Shown: positions 34,107 through 44,041, numbered from the stretch's first letter. The stretch is DNA of 64,000 nucleotides from Paracidovorax konjaci (GCF_900112675.1 NZ_FOMQ01000003.1:248001-312000); one strand, 5' to 3'. A program made the numbers and translations. The notes: generated by a model not told the origin, from the sequence alone.

Positions 34107-34586
34107 ATGACCATGATCCGCGCAGCTTCCATCGCAGCCACCGTGCTCGGCCTCTCGGCCCCTGTCTTCGCACAGGCGCCGGCCGCGGCGCAAGGCTGCC
34201 AGCCCATCACCGAGAAGCAGGTGACGGCCCTGTTCGACCGCTGGAACGCGTCGCTGCAGACGCTGGACCCCGACAAGGTGGTCGCCAACTACGCGCCGGA
34301 CGGCGTGCTGCTGGCCACGGTCTCCAACCAGCCGCGCACGACCACGGCGCAGATCCACGACTATTTCGTGAAGTTCCTGAAAAGCCACCCGGAGGGCAAG
34401 ATCGACAGCCGCGTGGTGCGCATCGGCTGCAACGTGGCGCAGGACGTGGGCACCTACACGTTCGCCTTCAAGGACGGCAAGAAGGTGCATGCCCGCTACA
34501 CCTACGTGTACGAGTTCGTGGGCGGCGACTGGAAGATCGCCCACCACCACTCCTCGGCCATGCCCGAGACAGTCGCCGCCAAGTAA
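34107..34586 (+). CDS. Secreted SnoaL-like / CaMKII-association-domain protein (SgcJ/EcaC type)
   Basis: A 159-residue exported protein. Residues 1-22 form a signal peptide (SIAATVLGLSAPVFA, cut before QAP). The mature part is an NTF2-like cone fold: VTALFDRWNASLQTLDPDKVVANYAPDGVLL, then ITYTFAFKDG-like strands and WKIAHHHSSAMP, matching the SgcJ/EcaC or CaMKII-association family. ATG 34107 follows AAGGA. No catalytic set is obvious; such proteins often bind small hydrophobic ligands. The upstream TTCAT array suggests control by the neighbouring two-component system. Confidence 0.82.
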   Translation: MTMIRAASIAATVLGLSAPVFAQAPAAAQGCQPITEKQVTALFDRWNASLQTLDPDKVVANYAPDGVLLATVSNQPRTTTAQIHDYFVKFLKSHPEGKIDSRVVRIGCNVAQDVGTYTFAFKDGKKVHARYTYVYEFVGGDWKIAHHHSSAMPETVAAK

Positions 34587-34969
34587 GCGGGCCGGCGCGG
34601 ACCGTGCGGCGGCGTGCATTGCGCCGCCGCGGCACGGCGCCGCAGGCCTTCTCCTTCCCCTTCCCTTTTCCCTGCCTGCCAAGCCGGGGGCCTTGGTGCC
34701 CCGGCGGTCCAGGAACGCAATCGCCATGGCCCATCCGAATCCGCGCCCATCGCACCCGGCCGCGCCGTGCGCCGCCCTGCGCTACCGGCATCTCTTCCAC
34801 GACCATGCCCCCTGCCAGCCGCAGCGTGCGCGGCGCCACGCGCGGCCGCAGCCGCCGGGCGCGGGGGACGCGCCATCGCCCGGCTGAGGGAACCGAATCG
34901 TGGCTGGCGGCAAGCGGCGCACAGGCGGGTGCCGCCGCAGCGGCCCCCGGCGGAACGGGCCGTACCGGA
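34587..34969. other. Intergenic stretch without a supported gene
   Basis: Short GC-rich frames exist on both strands but none has a ribosome-binding site or recognisable product. A 7-bp GC stem (GCCGGGG/CCCCGGC, 34683-34705) without a T-run is the only structure noted. Confidence 0.5.
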
Positions 34970-35374
34970 TCAGACCAGCGGCGTGTGCGACAGGCGCCGC
35001 GCGTTCGCCACGGCGGCCCGCCGCACGGGGGCCATGCCCTTGCCGAGCACGCCCACCGCCGCGTCCTGCCACTGGCGCGCCAGCGCCGGGCCAATGGCCA
35101 TCGTCCAGGGGGTCCACCAGAGGCGCGCCATGCCGGCGGCCATGGTTTGCTGGGCCAGCAGGGCCTGCGTGCCCATCGCGGCCCAAGACTGGACGAAGGC
35201 CCACTGCTTCTCGGCCACCATGCGCCCGAACTCGCGCCGGTCGCGCTCCGAGGGGTTGCCGCCGGCCAGGGCCATGCGGGCGACGCGGTGCGCCACCACC
35301 GAGGGCACGGCCATGGCGAGCTGTGCGCCCTGGAAGGCCAGGGCCTGGGTGCGGCGGGAAGATCGGATGGGCAT
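34970..35374 (-). CDS. Small phasin-like hypothetical protein
   Basis: A 134-residue alanine-rich helical protein (QWAFVQSWAAMGTQALLAQQTMAAGMARLWW) without a signal peptide. The amphipathic helices and the neighbouring 3HB-oligomer hydrolase suggest a polyhydroxyalkanoate-granule (phasin-like) protein, but this is inference. Two ATGs occur six bases apart (35380 and 35374); AAGGA lies directly against the first and 6 bases before the second, so 35374 (MPIRSS) is preferred. Confidence 0.6.
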   Translation of the reverse strand: MPIRSSRRTQALAFQGAQLAMAVPSVVAHRVARMALAGGNPSERDRREFGRMVAEKQWAFVQSWAAMGTQALLAQQTMAAGMARLWWTPWTMAIGPALARQWQDAAVGVLGKGMAPVRRAAVANARRLSHTPLV

Positions 35375-35487
35375 GGGCATTCCTTGGTGTGGACTGAGAG
35401 CCCACTCTAGCCCTGCCCGTTGCCGGCCTGCTGTCAGCCGGCGCGCCGGCCGCGGTGTGGCGGCCGCGCCCCCCGGCCGTCAGCCGG

Positions 35488-37620
35488 TCAGTCGGGAACG
35501 GAGATCGCGCCGCTCGTGACGGTGATCGCATTGGCGGCGGCCGGCGTGGCCGCGATGGGCGGCACATTGGCCGCCGTGATGGCGGGCGCGCCGCCGGGCG
35601 TGCCGCCGCGCGGCACGGTCCGCACGACCTGGCTGGGCGGCAGGGCCTGGCCGTTCACGAGGTGCTCGTACATGGCGTCGAGGGCCCGGTTGAGGTACAC
35701 GTGCAGCGGCACGTAGCGGCTGTCGTAGCCCGGCAACGCGGCCGTGAGGCCGATGAAGCCGTCGAAATGCTGCGCATTGGTGACCTCGATGTAGCGCAGG
35801 CGGCTGGCGGAGCCCTCCACGCGCCGGTTCAGCGCCGCATAGGGGCGCGAGGTGTGGTTGACCGGCAGCAGCGCATCGTCGCGGCCGTGCACGATGATGG
35901 CGGGCTTGCCGCGCAGGTTGCCGTTGCGCCGGGTCTCGTCCAGCCCCGCCTGCAGGCGCTGCGCCGCGGCATCGGTGCCCGTCAGCAGGTTGCGCAGGCA
36001 CAGCGCGCCTTCGAGGTTCCAGGTCGGCACGCCCGCCGTGTTGAACGAGAAGACATCGCGCACCGGCACGCCCCGGCTGCGGTTGTTCACGATCTGCACG
36101 CCCGCCGTGGGAGGAATGCCGTTGCCGGTGGAGAACATGTCCGCCAGCACCGTGGACGGCGTGGGGCCGACCGCGCCGATCGACGACGTGGTGGCGAAGC
36201 TGTAGCCGCAGAGGTTGTCCTTCACGCTGCTGCGCGAGAGCGCGTTGGCGTAGGTGACGGCGATGGCGGGCGCCACTTCGAAGGCCGCGAGCGATGCGTG
36301 CAGCGCGCCCGATTCGGGCTCCCAGCCATAGGAGACCAGCCGGGCCAGGGCCTCTTCAGCCTGGGCGTTGGTGCTGGTGGCGGTCAGCAGGCCCTGCGCG
36401 CGCAGGCCCGCGCAGCGGTTGGCCGCCGCCGGGAACGCCGGGTCCGCGAAGCGGATCGCGAAGGTGGCGGCGAAGGGCGTGGAGGCCAGCGAGGGCGCGA
36501 GCGCCGCGCAGCTCTGGTAGAGGTGCGCCTGCGTCACGTAGTCGATCAGCGGGCGCCCGTTCACGGCCACCGTGCGGCCACCGCGCTGGACGGTCACGCC
36601 GGCATTGGCGGGCAATTGCACCGAGGGCTCGGAGACGGCCACGCCGTCGATCAGGCCCTGCGTGTCGAGTTCGGCCGCGGCGATGGCGGCGCCACCGCCG
36701 TTGGAGAGGCTGGACGCGATCACCGTGGTGTTGGACGGCTGGAAGCTGCGCAGCGGCTGCCCGCCGGGCGAGCGGTCACCGAAGCGCTCGTTGATCACGT
36801 AGAAGGCGAACTCCACGGCCTGCAGCGTGGCGCTGCCCCAGTCCTTCTCGGGGTTCTGGCCCGAGTGCGCGTGCTTGAAGGCCAGGCGCTGCGGCGTGGC
36901 CGCGTTGAAGGCGGCGAGGTCGGCGGCCGAGAGCCCGGCATTGAAGGCCGCGCGCGTGCCCGCGAGCGTGGCGGTGGTGCGCGTGCCGTCCACCAGCGCC
37001 ACGGTGTCGGTCTGCAGATCGTGCGGCGAGGTGCCCGTGCCCTTGTCGGTATAGGCCACGGCGCAGCCGCGCTTCAGGCCCCATTCGCCGGTGGAAATGC
37101 CGCCGTAGATGCCGCTCGAGCCCGACGAGGTGGCGGTGACGATGCAGGGCCGCGAGCGGTCGAATCCGTCCGGCACCTGCACCATGAGCGTGATGTTGCG
37201 CCGCCCCGTGCCGTCGTCCGAATAGGCGATGGCCTCCAGCCCGGCGACCTTGCCCTCGCCCGAGCCGACGCGGCCCTGGGCGTCGATGTTGGGGCCGTAC
37301 AGCGTGCCGTAGCCGCCCGCGGTGGTGGTGTCCACCAGCGCGCGGTAGTTGGTGTAGATCGCGTTGCGCCGCAGTTCCTCGGCCGTGGGCTGGCTGCCTT
37401 CGTAGCCCGGGGCCTGGTCGTCCTGCAGGCCCGTGCGGCCCATGCCGGCCGTCAGCAGGTCGTCGCCCACGCCGTCGTAGGTGGTCTGCCGGATGTCGTT
37501 CAGGTAGGTGGGGCGGGCGTTGAAGTCGAAATCGAGCGAGGCACCGCTGCCCCCGCCCCCGCACGAGGACACGGCAAGGGCGGAAAGCAGCAGCGGGGCG
37601 ATGGTTTTCTTGTGGTTCAT
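35488..37620 (-). CDS. D-(-)-3-hydroxybutyrate oligomer hydrolase
   Basis: Hydrolyses 3-hydroxybutyrate oligomers released from polyhydroxybutyrate. The 710-residue protein matches the 3HBOH family in length and blocks: YGPNIDAQGRVGSGEG near the N-terminus, the nucleophile region VIASSLSNGGGAAIAAAEL and IIVHGRDDALLPVNHTSRPY with the acid. MNHKKTIAPLLLSALAVSSC is a lipoprotein signal with the lipobox Cys at residue 20. ATG 37620 follows GAGGAA; the longer frame to 37704 has no signal peptide at its start. The enzyme is therefore probably lipid-anchored in the periplasm or outer membrane. Confidence 0.88.
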   Translation of the reverse strand: MNHKKTIAPLLLSALAVSSCGGGGSGASLDFDFNARPTYLNDIRQTTYDGVGDDLLTAGMGRTGLQDDQAPGYEGSQPTAEELRRNAIYTNYRALVDTTTAGGYGTLYGPNIDAQGRVGSGEGKVAGLEAIAYSDDGTGRRNITLMVQVPDGFDRSRPCIVTATSSGSSGIYGGISTGEWGLKRGCAVAYTDKGTGTSPHDLQTDTVALVDGTRTTATLAGTRAAFNAGLSAADLAAFNAATPQRLAFKHAHSGQNPEKDWGSATLQAVEFAFYVINERFGDRSPGGQPLRSFQPSNTTVIASSLSNGGGAAIAAAELDTQGLIDGVAVSEPSVQLPANAGVTVQRGGRTVAVNGRPLIDYVTQAHLYQSCAALAPSLASTPFAATFAIRFADPAFPAAANRCAGLRAQGLLTATSTNAQAEEALARLVSYGWEPESGALHASLAAFEVAPAIAVTYANALSRSSVKDNLCGYSFATTSSIGAVGPTPSTVLADMFSTGNGIPPTAGVQIVNNRSRGVPVRDVFSFNTAGVPTWNLEGALCLRNLLTGTDAAAQRLQAGLDETRRNGNLRGKPAIIVHGRDDALLPVNHTSRPYAALNRRVEGSASRLRYIEVTNAQHFDGFIGLTAALPGYDSRYVPLHVYLNRALDAMYEHLVNGQALPPSQVVRTVPRGGTPGGAPAITAANVPPIAATPAAANAITVTSGAISVPD

Positions 37621-37817
37621 GGTCGATTCCTCAGGAGGCGGCGGACGGCCGCGGCGCCAGGCGCCAGAGGCGGGGCTTGCCGTCCGGAGGCCGCATTCAA
37701 CCACGGCCGGGGCCGCGCCGCCAGGGTTTCTCCCCGTGCGCGGGGCCCCGCGCCGCGCACGGGCCGCGCGCCGGGCCGCAGGGACCGCGGATTCCTTGGG
37801 CCGATTCCACGAAATTC

Positions 37818-37848
37818 AATGCGAACTATTCGCAATACCTTTTAGAAT
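37818..37848 (+). promoter_or_regulatory. Fur-like palindrome overlapping a promoter
   Basis: ATGCGAACTATTCGCAAT is a near-perfect palindrome (GCGAA-N3-TTCGC) and TAGAAT at 37843-37848 could be a -10. The position, upstream of a TonB receptor/PepSY unit, suggests a ferric-uptake-regulator operator, although it departs from the E. coli Fur consensus. Confidence 0.45.
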
Positions 37849-37969
37849 CGGAAGTTTGCGAAAAACAGTGCCCTGGTGGGGAGCCCCGGCGGACGTGCAT
37901 GTCCCCGGGGCGCGCTGTCCAGCCCGGGCCGGCCGCCTTCCTCCCACGCGCACGCAGCCCGAGCCATCC

Positions 37970-38245
37970 ATGCCCTCCTCGACCCCCGCTTCCGCGCCGC
38001 GGCCCGCCGCCGGCCTCTCCGCCCCTGCCGAGCCCTCCGACCTGGAGGACACCGCCTCCACGCGCAACGGCAGCCTGTGGGGCTGGCCGATCGCCCTGGG
38101 GGTGCTGACCACCAGCGGCCTCATCAGCGCGCTGGTGTCCGAGGGCTGGGGCGATACCTGGTCGTGGGTGGCGCTCGGCGTACCCGTGGCGGTGATGGCC
38201 TGGTTCGGCCTGCGGCGCCGACCTCGCCCAACGCAATCGCTATAG
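37970..38245 (+). CDS. Small inner-membrane protein upstream of a TonB receptor
   Basis: A 91-residue protein with a polar Ala/Pro-rich N-terminus and two membrane segments (WPIALGVLTTSGLISALVS and WSWVALGVPVAVMAWFGL). It starts at ATG 37970 and no strong ribosome-binding site is visible. It follows the Fur-like box and precedes the receptor, so it is probably part of the same iron-responsive unit. Its stop codon (TAG, 38243-38245) lies inside copy C of the 45-bp repeat, so the repeat supplies the end of this gene. Confidence 0.6.
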   Translation: MPSSTPASAPRPAAGLSAPAEPSDLEDTASTRNGSLWGWPIALGVLTTSGLISALVSEGWGDTWSWVALGVPVAVMAWFGLRRRPRPTQSL

Positions 38246-38282
38246 AAACAATAGCAAACTATTCAATGGATACGGCGGCATG
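38238..38282 (+). repeat. 45-bp interspersed repeat, copy C
   Basis: CGCTATAGAAACAATAGCA, then AACTATTC, then AATGGATACGGCGGCATG. It matches copies A, B and D, contains the stop codon of the small membrane protein gene and sits between it and the TonB receptor gene. Confidence 0.85.
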
Positions 38283-38354
38283 AGGCCCCCAGCGCCCTGA
38301 ACCGCCGTCGCCCGCAGGTTTTCCCCTTTGTCCACCCCTTCCAGGCCCACCGCC

Positions 38355-40574
38355 ATGCTCCGCCACCATCCCATCGCCCTCGCCGCATCGCTCGCCCTCA
38401 CTTTGCTCGGCCAGCAGGCCGGTGCCCAGACCGCCGGCCAGCCGGCCACCGCACCGGGAGCCGAGACGCCGGCGCTGCCGACCGTGACCGTGGGCGCCAG
38501 CGCCGACGCATCGGCCCAGGGCCTGTCGCCGGCCTACCCCGGCGGCCAGGTGGCGCGAGGCGGCCGCGCGGGCATCCTGGGCACCAAGGATTCGATGGAG
38601 ACGCCGTTCGCCATCACCAGCTACACCAACGAGCTGATCCAGGACAAGCAGGCCAAGAGCGTGGGCGAAGTGCTGCAAAACGATGCGGGCGTGCGCATGG
38701 CGCGCGGCTTCGGCAACTTCCAGGAGGCGTATTTCATCCGCGGCTTCATCCTGGGCTCGGACGACATCGCCTACAACGGCCTCTACAGCCTGCTGCCGCG
38801 CCAATACATCGCCACCGAGCTGTTCGAGCGCGTCGAGGTGCTGCGCGGCGCCTCCACGTTCCTGACCGGCGCCACCCCGGCGGGCGGCGGCATCGGCGGC
38901 GCGGTCAACCTGCTGCCCAAGCGCGCGCCCAACGAGCCGCTGTCGCGCGTGACGGTCGGCACCGGCTCGGGCGGCCGCGGCGAGGCGGCGGTGGACATCG
39001 GCCGGCGCTTCGGCCCCGATGGCAACACCGGCATCCGCTTCAATGCAGCCTACCAGGACGGCGACACCGCCGTGGACCACGAGAAGCAGCAGCTCGGCCT
39101 GGTGGCCCTGGGCCTGGACTGGCGCAGCCGCGACGTGCGCCTGTCGGGCGACATCGGCTGGCAGGACCACCAGCTGCGCGGCACGCGGCCCAACGTGTCG
39201 CTGAGCGGCGTCGGCTCGGTGCCCGCCGCGCCCGACGCCTCGGCCAACTTCTCACAGCCCTGGTCCTATTCCAACGAGCGCGACGTGTTCGGCACCTTCC
39301 GCGGCGAGGTGGATCTGGCGCCCGACGTCACCGCCTGGGGGGCTTACGGCCTGCGCCGCGGCAAGGAGGCGAACTCGCTCGCCAACCTGACGGTGAGCAA
39401 CGCCGCCACCGGCGCCGGCACCACCTACCGCTTCGACAACACCCGCAAGGACCGCGTGGACACGGGCGAGGTGGGCGTGCGCGGCAAGCTGCGCACCGGC
39501 GCGGTGGGCCACGAATGGGTGGCGTCGGCGTCGTACTTCGAGGCCGAGAAAGACAACGCCTATGCGATGGACTGGCGGAACACCATCGCCTCCAACCTCT
39601 ACCAGTACCGGCCCACGGCCCTGCCCGGCTTCAGCGCCAACACGCTGTACGGCGGCTCGCTGTCCGCGCCCAACCTCACGGGCCGCACGCGCCTCGTGAG
39701 CTTCGCGGTGGGCGACACGCTGTCCTTCCTGGACGACACGGTGCTGTTGACGCTGGGCCTGCGCCACCAGAAGCTGGAGGTCTCCGACTTCGCCTACGGC
39801 ACTTCGGCCCCGCTCGGCCACTACGACCAGAGCCGCAACAGCCCCATGGCCGGCCTGGTGTTCAAGATGGCGCCGCAGTGGTCGCTGTACGGCAACTACA
39901 TCGAAAGCCTGAGCCAGGGCCAGACCGCGCCGGCCACGGCCAACGGCGTGCCGGTGGTCAACAGCGGCCAGCAGCTCGCCCCCTACGTCTCCAAGCAGAA
40001 GGAAGTGGGCGTGAAGTACGACGGCGGCCGCCTGCGCGGATCGCTGGCGCTCTTCAGCACCACCAAGCCCCGCGCCTACATCAATTCCGCCAACGTGTTC
40101 GGCACCGCCGGCCAGGACCGCCACCAGGGGATCGAGCTGGACGTGCAGGGCGAGGCCACCCACGGCCTGCGCGTGCTGGGCGGCGTCACCTGGCTCGACG
40201 CGCAGCAGCGCGAGACCGGTACCGCGTCGCTCAACGGCAAGCGCGTGATCGGCGTGTCGCGCCTGCAGGCCAATGCGGGGCTGGAATGGGACGTGCCCGG
40301 CATGCCGGGCCTGGCGCTCGACACGCGCGTCGTCTATACGGGCGCCAGCTACGCCGATGCCGCCAACGCCCTGCGCGTGCCGGGCTGGACGCGCCTGGAC
40401 CTGGGCGTGCGCTACGCCACCGAATGGAGCGGCCGGCTCGTGACGCTGCGCGCCCGCGTCGACAATGTGGCCGACCGCAACTACTGGGCCTCGGCCGGTG
40501 GCTACCCGGGCTCGGGCTACCTGGTGGTCGGCGCCCCGCGCACCTTCAAGCTGAGCGCCAGCGTGGACTTCTGA
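38355..40574 (+). CDS. TonB-dependent siderophore receptor
   Basis: Outer-membrane receptor of 739 residues for ferric-siderophore import. Residues 1-25 form a signal peptide (LAASLALTLLGQQAGAQ). The plug domain holds TPFAITSYTNELIQDKQAKSVGEVL and FIRGF, and VEVLRGASTFLTGATPAGGGIGG is the siderophore-receptor signature. The beta-barrel ends in VDF with a terminal Phe, as needed for outer-membrane insertion. ATG 38355 is preferred over TTG 38328. The specific siderophore cannot be read from sequence. The PepSY gene follows 55 bp later. Confidence 0.93.
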   Translation: MLRHHPIALAASLALTLLGQQAGAQTAGQPATAPGAETPALPTVTVGASADASAQGLSPAYPGGQVARGGRAGILGTKDSMETPFAITSYTNELIQDKQAKSVGEVLQNDAGVRMARGFGNFQEAYFIRGFILGSDDIAYNGLYSLLPRQYIATELFERVEVLRGASTFLTGATPAGGGIGGAVNLLPKRAPNEPLSRVTVGTGSGGRGEAAVDIGRRFGPDGNTGIRFNAAYQDGDTAVDHEKQQLGLVALGLDWRSRDVRLSGDIGWQDHQLRGTRPNVSLSGVGSVPAAPDASANFSQPWSYSNERDVFGTFRGEVDLAPDVTAWGAYGLRRGKEANSLANLTVSNAATGAGTTYRFDNTRKDRVDTGEVGVRGKLRTGAVGHEWVASASYFEAEKDNAYAMDWRNTIASNLYQYRPTALPGFSANTLYGGSLSAPNLTGRTRLVSFAVGDTLSFLDDTVLLTLGLRHQKLEVSDFAYGTSAPLGHYDQSRNSPMAGLVFKMAPQWSLYGNYIESLSQGQTAPATANGVPVVNSGQQLAPYVSKQKEVGVKYDGGRLRGSLALFSTTKPRAYINSANVFGTAGQDRHQGIELDVQGEATHGLRVLGGVTWLDAQQRETGTASLNGKRVIGVSRLQANAGLEWDVPGMPGLALDTRVVYTGASYADAANALRVPGWTRLDLGVRYATEWSGRLVTLRARVDNVADRNYWASAGGYPGSGYLVVGAPRTFKLSASVDF

Positions 40575-40629
40575 TCCCCGCGCGCCGCCCGCCCCTTCCC
40601 GAGCCCCTCTCCCCACGCGACACAACGAC

Positions 40630-41820
40630 ATGACACCCAAAGCCCTCAAAACCTGGTCCTGGCTGCACAAGTGGAGCAGCCTCGTGTGCACCGTGTTCAT
40701 GCTGCTGCTGTGCCTCACGGGGCTGCCGCTGATCTTCCACCACGAGATCGGGCACCTGCTGGGCACCGAGGTGGAGGCGCCGGCCATGCCCCGGGACACG
40801 CCGCGCGCCAGCCTCGACAAGGTGCTGGAGGTCGCGCGCGCGCAGCATCCGGACCGCATCGTGCAGTACGCCTCGCAGGGCGAGGACGACCCCAACGTGT
40901 GGTTCGTCACCCTCACGCACACGCCCGAGCCCACCACCGACTTCCGCTCGGTGGCGGTGGACGCGCGCACCGGCGAGATCCTGGCGCAGCCGCGGTTCGA
41001 CCAGGGCTTCATGTACATCATGTACAAGCTGCACGTGGACCTGTTCGCGGGCTTGGCGGGCAAGCTGTTCCTGGGCTTCATGGGGCTGCTGCTGCTCGTG
41101 GCGATCGTCTCCGGCGTGGTGCTCTACGCGCCGTTCATGCGCAAGCTGGAGTTCGGCGAGGTACGCCGCGACCGCTCCACGCGCGTGAAGTGGCTCGACC
41201 TGCACAACCTGCTGGGCATCGTCACGCTGGTGTGGGCCTTCGTGGTGGGCGGCACCGGCATGATCAACACCTGGGCCGACCTGCTCATCAAGTACTGGCA
41301 GCACGACCAGCTCTCGGCGCTGATGGCGCCCTACGCGGGCCAGCCGATCACGCCGCAGGCCGAGCGCGGCTCGCTGCAGAAATCGCTGGACGTGGCCCTG
41401 GCGCGCGCGCCGGACACCAAGCTGTCGTTCATCGCGTTCCCCGGCACGGCCTTCTCCAGCCCGCACCACAACACGTTCTTCCTGCATGGCAGCTCGCCCC
41501 TGACGTCCAAGCTCTACCAGCCCGTGCTGGTGGATGCGCGCACCGCGCAGGTCACGGCGGCGCCGGAGCTGCCCTGGTACCTCACCGCGCTGCTCATCTC
41601 GCAGCCGCTGCACTTCGGCGACTACGCGGGCATGCCGATGCAGATCCTGTGGGCCCTGCTGGACATCGCCACCATCATCGTGCTGGGCAGCGGGCTCTAC
41701 CTGTGGCTCAAGAAGCGCTCCACCGCCGCCGCGCAGAAGGAAAAGGACCAGGCAAAAGCCAACGGGGCGCCCCGGGGCACCCCGCTGGAACCTGCCGCTG
41801 CGCGCACCGCGCGGTCCTGA
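40630..41820 (+). CDS. PepSY-associated membrane protein (siderophore reductase-like)
   Basis: A 396-residue inner-membrane protein with four membrane segments: about residues 15-37, 142-165, 196-217 and 340-362. The first is preceded by LKTWSWLHKWSS and PepSY-like extracytoplasmic domains lie between segments (VAVDARTGEILAQPRFDQG; LVDARTAQVTAAP). The family commonly accompanies TonB siderophore receptors and members have been linked to ferric-siderophore reduction. The C-terminus is charged and disordered. It is the last gene of the iron unit. Confidence 0.88.
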   Translation: MTPKALKTWSWLHKWSSLVCTVFMLLLCLTGLPLIFHHEIGHLLGTEVEAPAMPRDTPRASLDKVLEVARAQHPDRIVQYASQGEDDPNVWFVTLTHTPEPTTDFRSVAVDARTGEILAQPRFDQGFMYIMYKLHVDLFAGLAGKLFLGFMGLLLLVAIVSGVVLYAPFMRKLEFGEVRRDRSTRVKWLDLHNLLGIVTLVWAFVVGGTGMINTWADLLIKYWQHDQLSALMAPYAGQPITPQAERGSLQKSLDVALARAPDTKLSFIAFPGTAFSSPHHNTFFLHGSSPLTSKLYQPVLVDARTAQVTAAPELPWYLTALLISQPLHFGDYAGMPMQILWALLDIATIIVLGSGLYLWLKKRSTAAAQKEKDQAKANGAPRGTPLEPAAARTARS

Positions 41821-41966
41821 CACGCAGTCCCGACGCGCATCCACCTTCTCGGTGTCCGCGGACGCCGGGGACCAGGCTTTCGCCCGGCCACCGGTGGCAT
41901 CCCCCTTCCCGTGCTCAGCGCGGAAGAAGGGACAAGGCGCAAGGCGTCACGGCGGTTTCGTTGCCT

Positions 41967-43481
41967 CTAGGCCGCAGCCAACCGCATCCGGCGCGCGGCC
42001 CAGCCGCGCAGCACGCGCGGCAGCACCAGCACGGCCACTACGATCACGATCAGCGTGAGCGACATGGGGCGGTTCACGAACACCATCCAGCTGCCCTCGC
42101 CGATCGAGATCGCGTTGCGCATCTGGGCCTCGGCCAGGGGCCCGAGGATCATGCCCACCACCACGGGCGCCGTGGGAAAGTCGAAGCGCCGCATCATCAC
42201 GCCCAGCAGGCCGATGCCGTAGAGCAGGAACAGGTCGAATGCGCTCTGGCGCATGCCGTAGGCACCCACCGTCGCGAAGATCAGGATGCCCGCGTAGAGC
42301 TGGGGCTTCGGGATCTTCAGCAGCTTCACCCACAGGCCCACCATGGGCAGGTTCAGCACCAGAAGCATCACGTTGCCGATGTAGAGCGAGGCGATCAGCG
42401 CCCACACCAGCGCGGCTGAACTCGTGAAGAGCTGCGGGCCGGGGTTGATGCCGTAGTTCTGGAACGCGCCCAGCAGCACGGCCGTGGTGTTGGAGGTGGG
42501 AATGCCCAGCGTGAGCAGCGGGATCAGCGCGGCCGTCACCGTGGCGTTGTTGGCGGCTTCGGGGCCGGCCACGCCTTCGATGGCGCCCTGGGTGCCGAAC
42601 TCTTCGCGGTTCGCGCCCTTGGCGAGCTTCTTCTCCGTCGCGTAGCTCAGGAAGGTGGGGATCTCGGTGCCGCCCGCCGGGATGCAACCGAACGGCGTGC
42701 CCAGCAGCGTGCCGCGCAGCCAGGCCGGCACGGAGCGCTTCCAGTCGCGCGCGGTCATGTGCACGCGGCCCATGGCATTGCGCGTGTCCACCTGGCGGCC
42801 TTCGTACATGGCGGCATACAGCACCTCGGCCACTGCGAACAGGCCCACGGCCACGAGCACGATGTCGATGCCGTCCAGCAGCTCGGGCTGGCCCAGCGTA
42901 TAGCGCGCCGCGCCGGAGATCTGGTCCATGCCCACGCAGCCCAGGGCCAGGCCCACGAACAGCGCGGTGAGGCCGCGCACGGTGCTCTGGCCGAGCACGG
43001 CGCTCACCGTGGTGAAGGCCAGGACCATCAGCATGAAGTATTCCGGCGGCCCGAGCTTGACGGCGAATTCCGCCACCGAGGGCGCGAACAGCGTCACCAC
43101 CACCGTGGCGATGGTCCCGGCGACGAACGAGCCGATGGCCGCCGTGGCGAGCGCCGCACCCGCGCGCCCGCTCTTGGCCATCTTGTTGCCCTCCATCGCC
43201 GTCACCATGCTCGCGGTCTCACCCGGGGTGTTGAGCAGGATGGAGGTGGTGGAGCCGCCGTACATGGCGCCGTAGTAGATGCCGGCGAAGAAGATCATGG
43301 AGGCCGTGACCTCCACCTTGGCCGTGATGGGCAGCAGCATGGCCACGGCCACGGCGGGGCCGATGCCCGGCAGCACGCCCACGGCCGTGCCGAGCGCGCA
43401 GCCCACCAGGGCCCAGAGCAGGTTGGCGGGCGTGGCCGCGGTCGCGAAGCCCTGCAGCAGGGCGTTGAAGATATCCATCAT
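41967..43481 (-). CDS. tctA: Tripartite tricarboxylate transporter, large membrane subunit
   Basis: TctA, 504 residues and about a dozen membrane segments, forms the transport channel of the TTT system fed by Tct[35 protein letters not shown] and [16 protein letters not shown] are the family signatures. The start ATG overlaps the tctB stop (TGATG at 43481-43483), so translation is coupled; MMDIF could start at either of two adjacent ATGs. The longer open frame to 43829 is antisense or out of frame to tctB and rejected. Confidence 0.95.
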   Translation of the reverse strand: MMDIFNALLQGFATAATPANLLWALVGCALGTAVGVLPGIGPAVAVAMLLPITAKVEVTASMIFFAGIYYGAMYGGSTTSILLNTPGETASMVTAMEGNKMAKSGRAGAALATAAIGSFVAGTIATVVVTLFAPSVAEFAVKLGPPEYFMLMVLAFTTVSAVLGQSTVRGLTALFVGLALGCVGMDQISGAARYTLGQPELLDGIDIVLVAVGLFAVAEVLYAAMYEGRQVDTRNAMGRVHMTARDWKRSVPAWLRGTLLGTPFGCIPAGGTEIPTFLSYATEKKLAKGANREEFGTQGAIEGVAGPEAANNATVTAALIPLLTLGIPTSNTTAVLLGAFQNYGINPGPQLFTSSAALVWALIASLYIGNVMLLVLNLPMVGLWVKLLKIPKPQLYAGILIFATVGAYGMRQSAFDLFLLYGIGLLGVMMRRFDFPTAPVVVGMILGPLAEAQMRNAISIGEGSWMVFVNRPMSLTLIVIVVAVLVLPRVLRGWAARRMRLAAA

Positions 43482-44041
43482 CACAGCCACCCCGTTTGCG
43501 TCAGGCCCGGCAGATTGATCGCCAGGAATTGCGTGAAGGCCCAGAACACGGGCGCCGAAATGGCCAGGCCCGTGAAGGCGTCCACGGCCCAGGTGCGCGG
43601 CGATCCGGCCGCCGGCTGGTGCGCGGCGCGGCGCAGGCCCTGCACCGCCAGCAGGTAGCACAGCGTGCAGCTGAGAATGAAGCCCACGGTGCCGATGAGC
43701 GCCGCATTGAGCAGCAGGCCGGCCGACACCCAGACGAACGCCTGCCTGTCGGCGCGCGCCGCGCCACCCGGCGCATCCATGGAGCGGAAGCCGCCCGAGA
43801 ACACCTCCCACAGCAGGAAACCGCCGCACACGGCCAGCACGGCAGACACCAGCCAGGGCAGGAAATTCGGGCCCACGCCGCCGTAGCCGGCCTCGCCCGG
43901 TATCTGCAGCGCGCCGGCCGCCAGCGCGGCCGCGACGAGCAGCACGCCGCAGCCCACGATGGTCTGGGCCCGGCGGGAAGGCACGGCTCCCGCGCTGCTG
44001 TCAGGCGCGGCCGAGGGAGAGGGGACAAGAGGCTCTGTCAT
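43481..44041 (-). CDS. tctB: Tripartite tricarboxylate transporter, small membrane subunit
   Basis: TctB, 186 residues with four membrane segments ([74 protein letters not shown] in two spans; [22 protein letters not shown]). It is poorly conserved as a family but position, size and topology between tctC and tctA make the call. ATG 44041 lies 11 bases after GGAGG. The stop is coupled to the tctA start. Confidence 0.9.
   Translation of the reverse strand: MTEPLVPSPSAAPDSSAGAVPSRRAQTIVGCGVLLVAAALAAGALQIPGEAGYGGVGPNFLPWLVSAVLAVCGGFLLWEVFSGGFRSMDAPGGAARADRQAFVWVSAGLLLNAALIGTVGFILSCTLCYLLAVQGLRRAAHQPAAGSPRTWAVDAFTGLAISAPVFWAFTQFLAINLPGLTQTGWL

Noticed and set aside
34489-35410. Possible genes between the secreted NTF2-like protein and the phasin-like protein
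   Set aside because: Pro/Arg/Ala-rich frames without ribosome-binding sites or homology that I can recognise.
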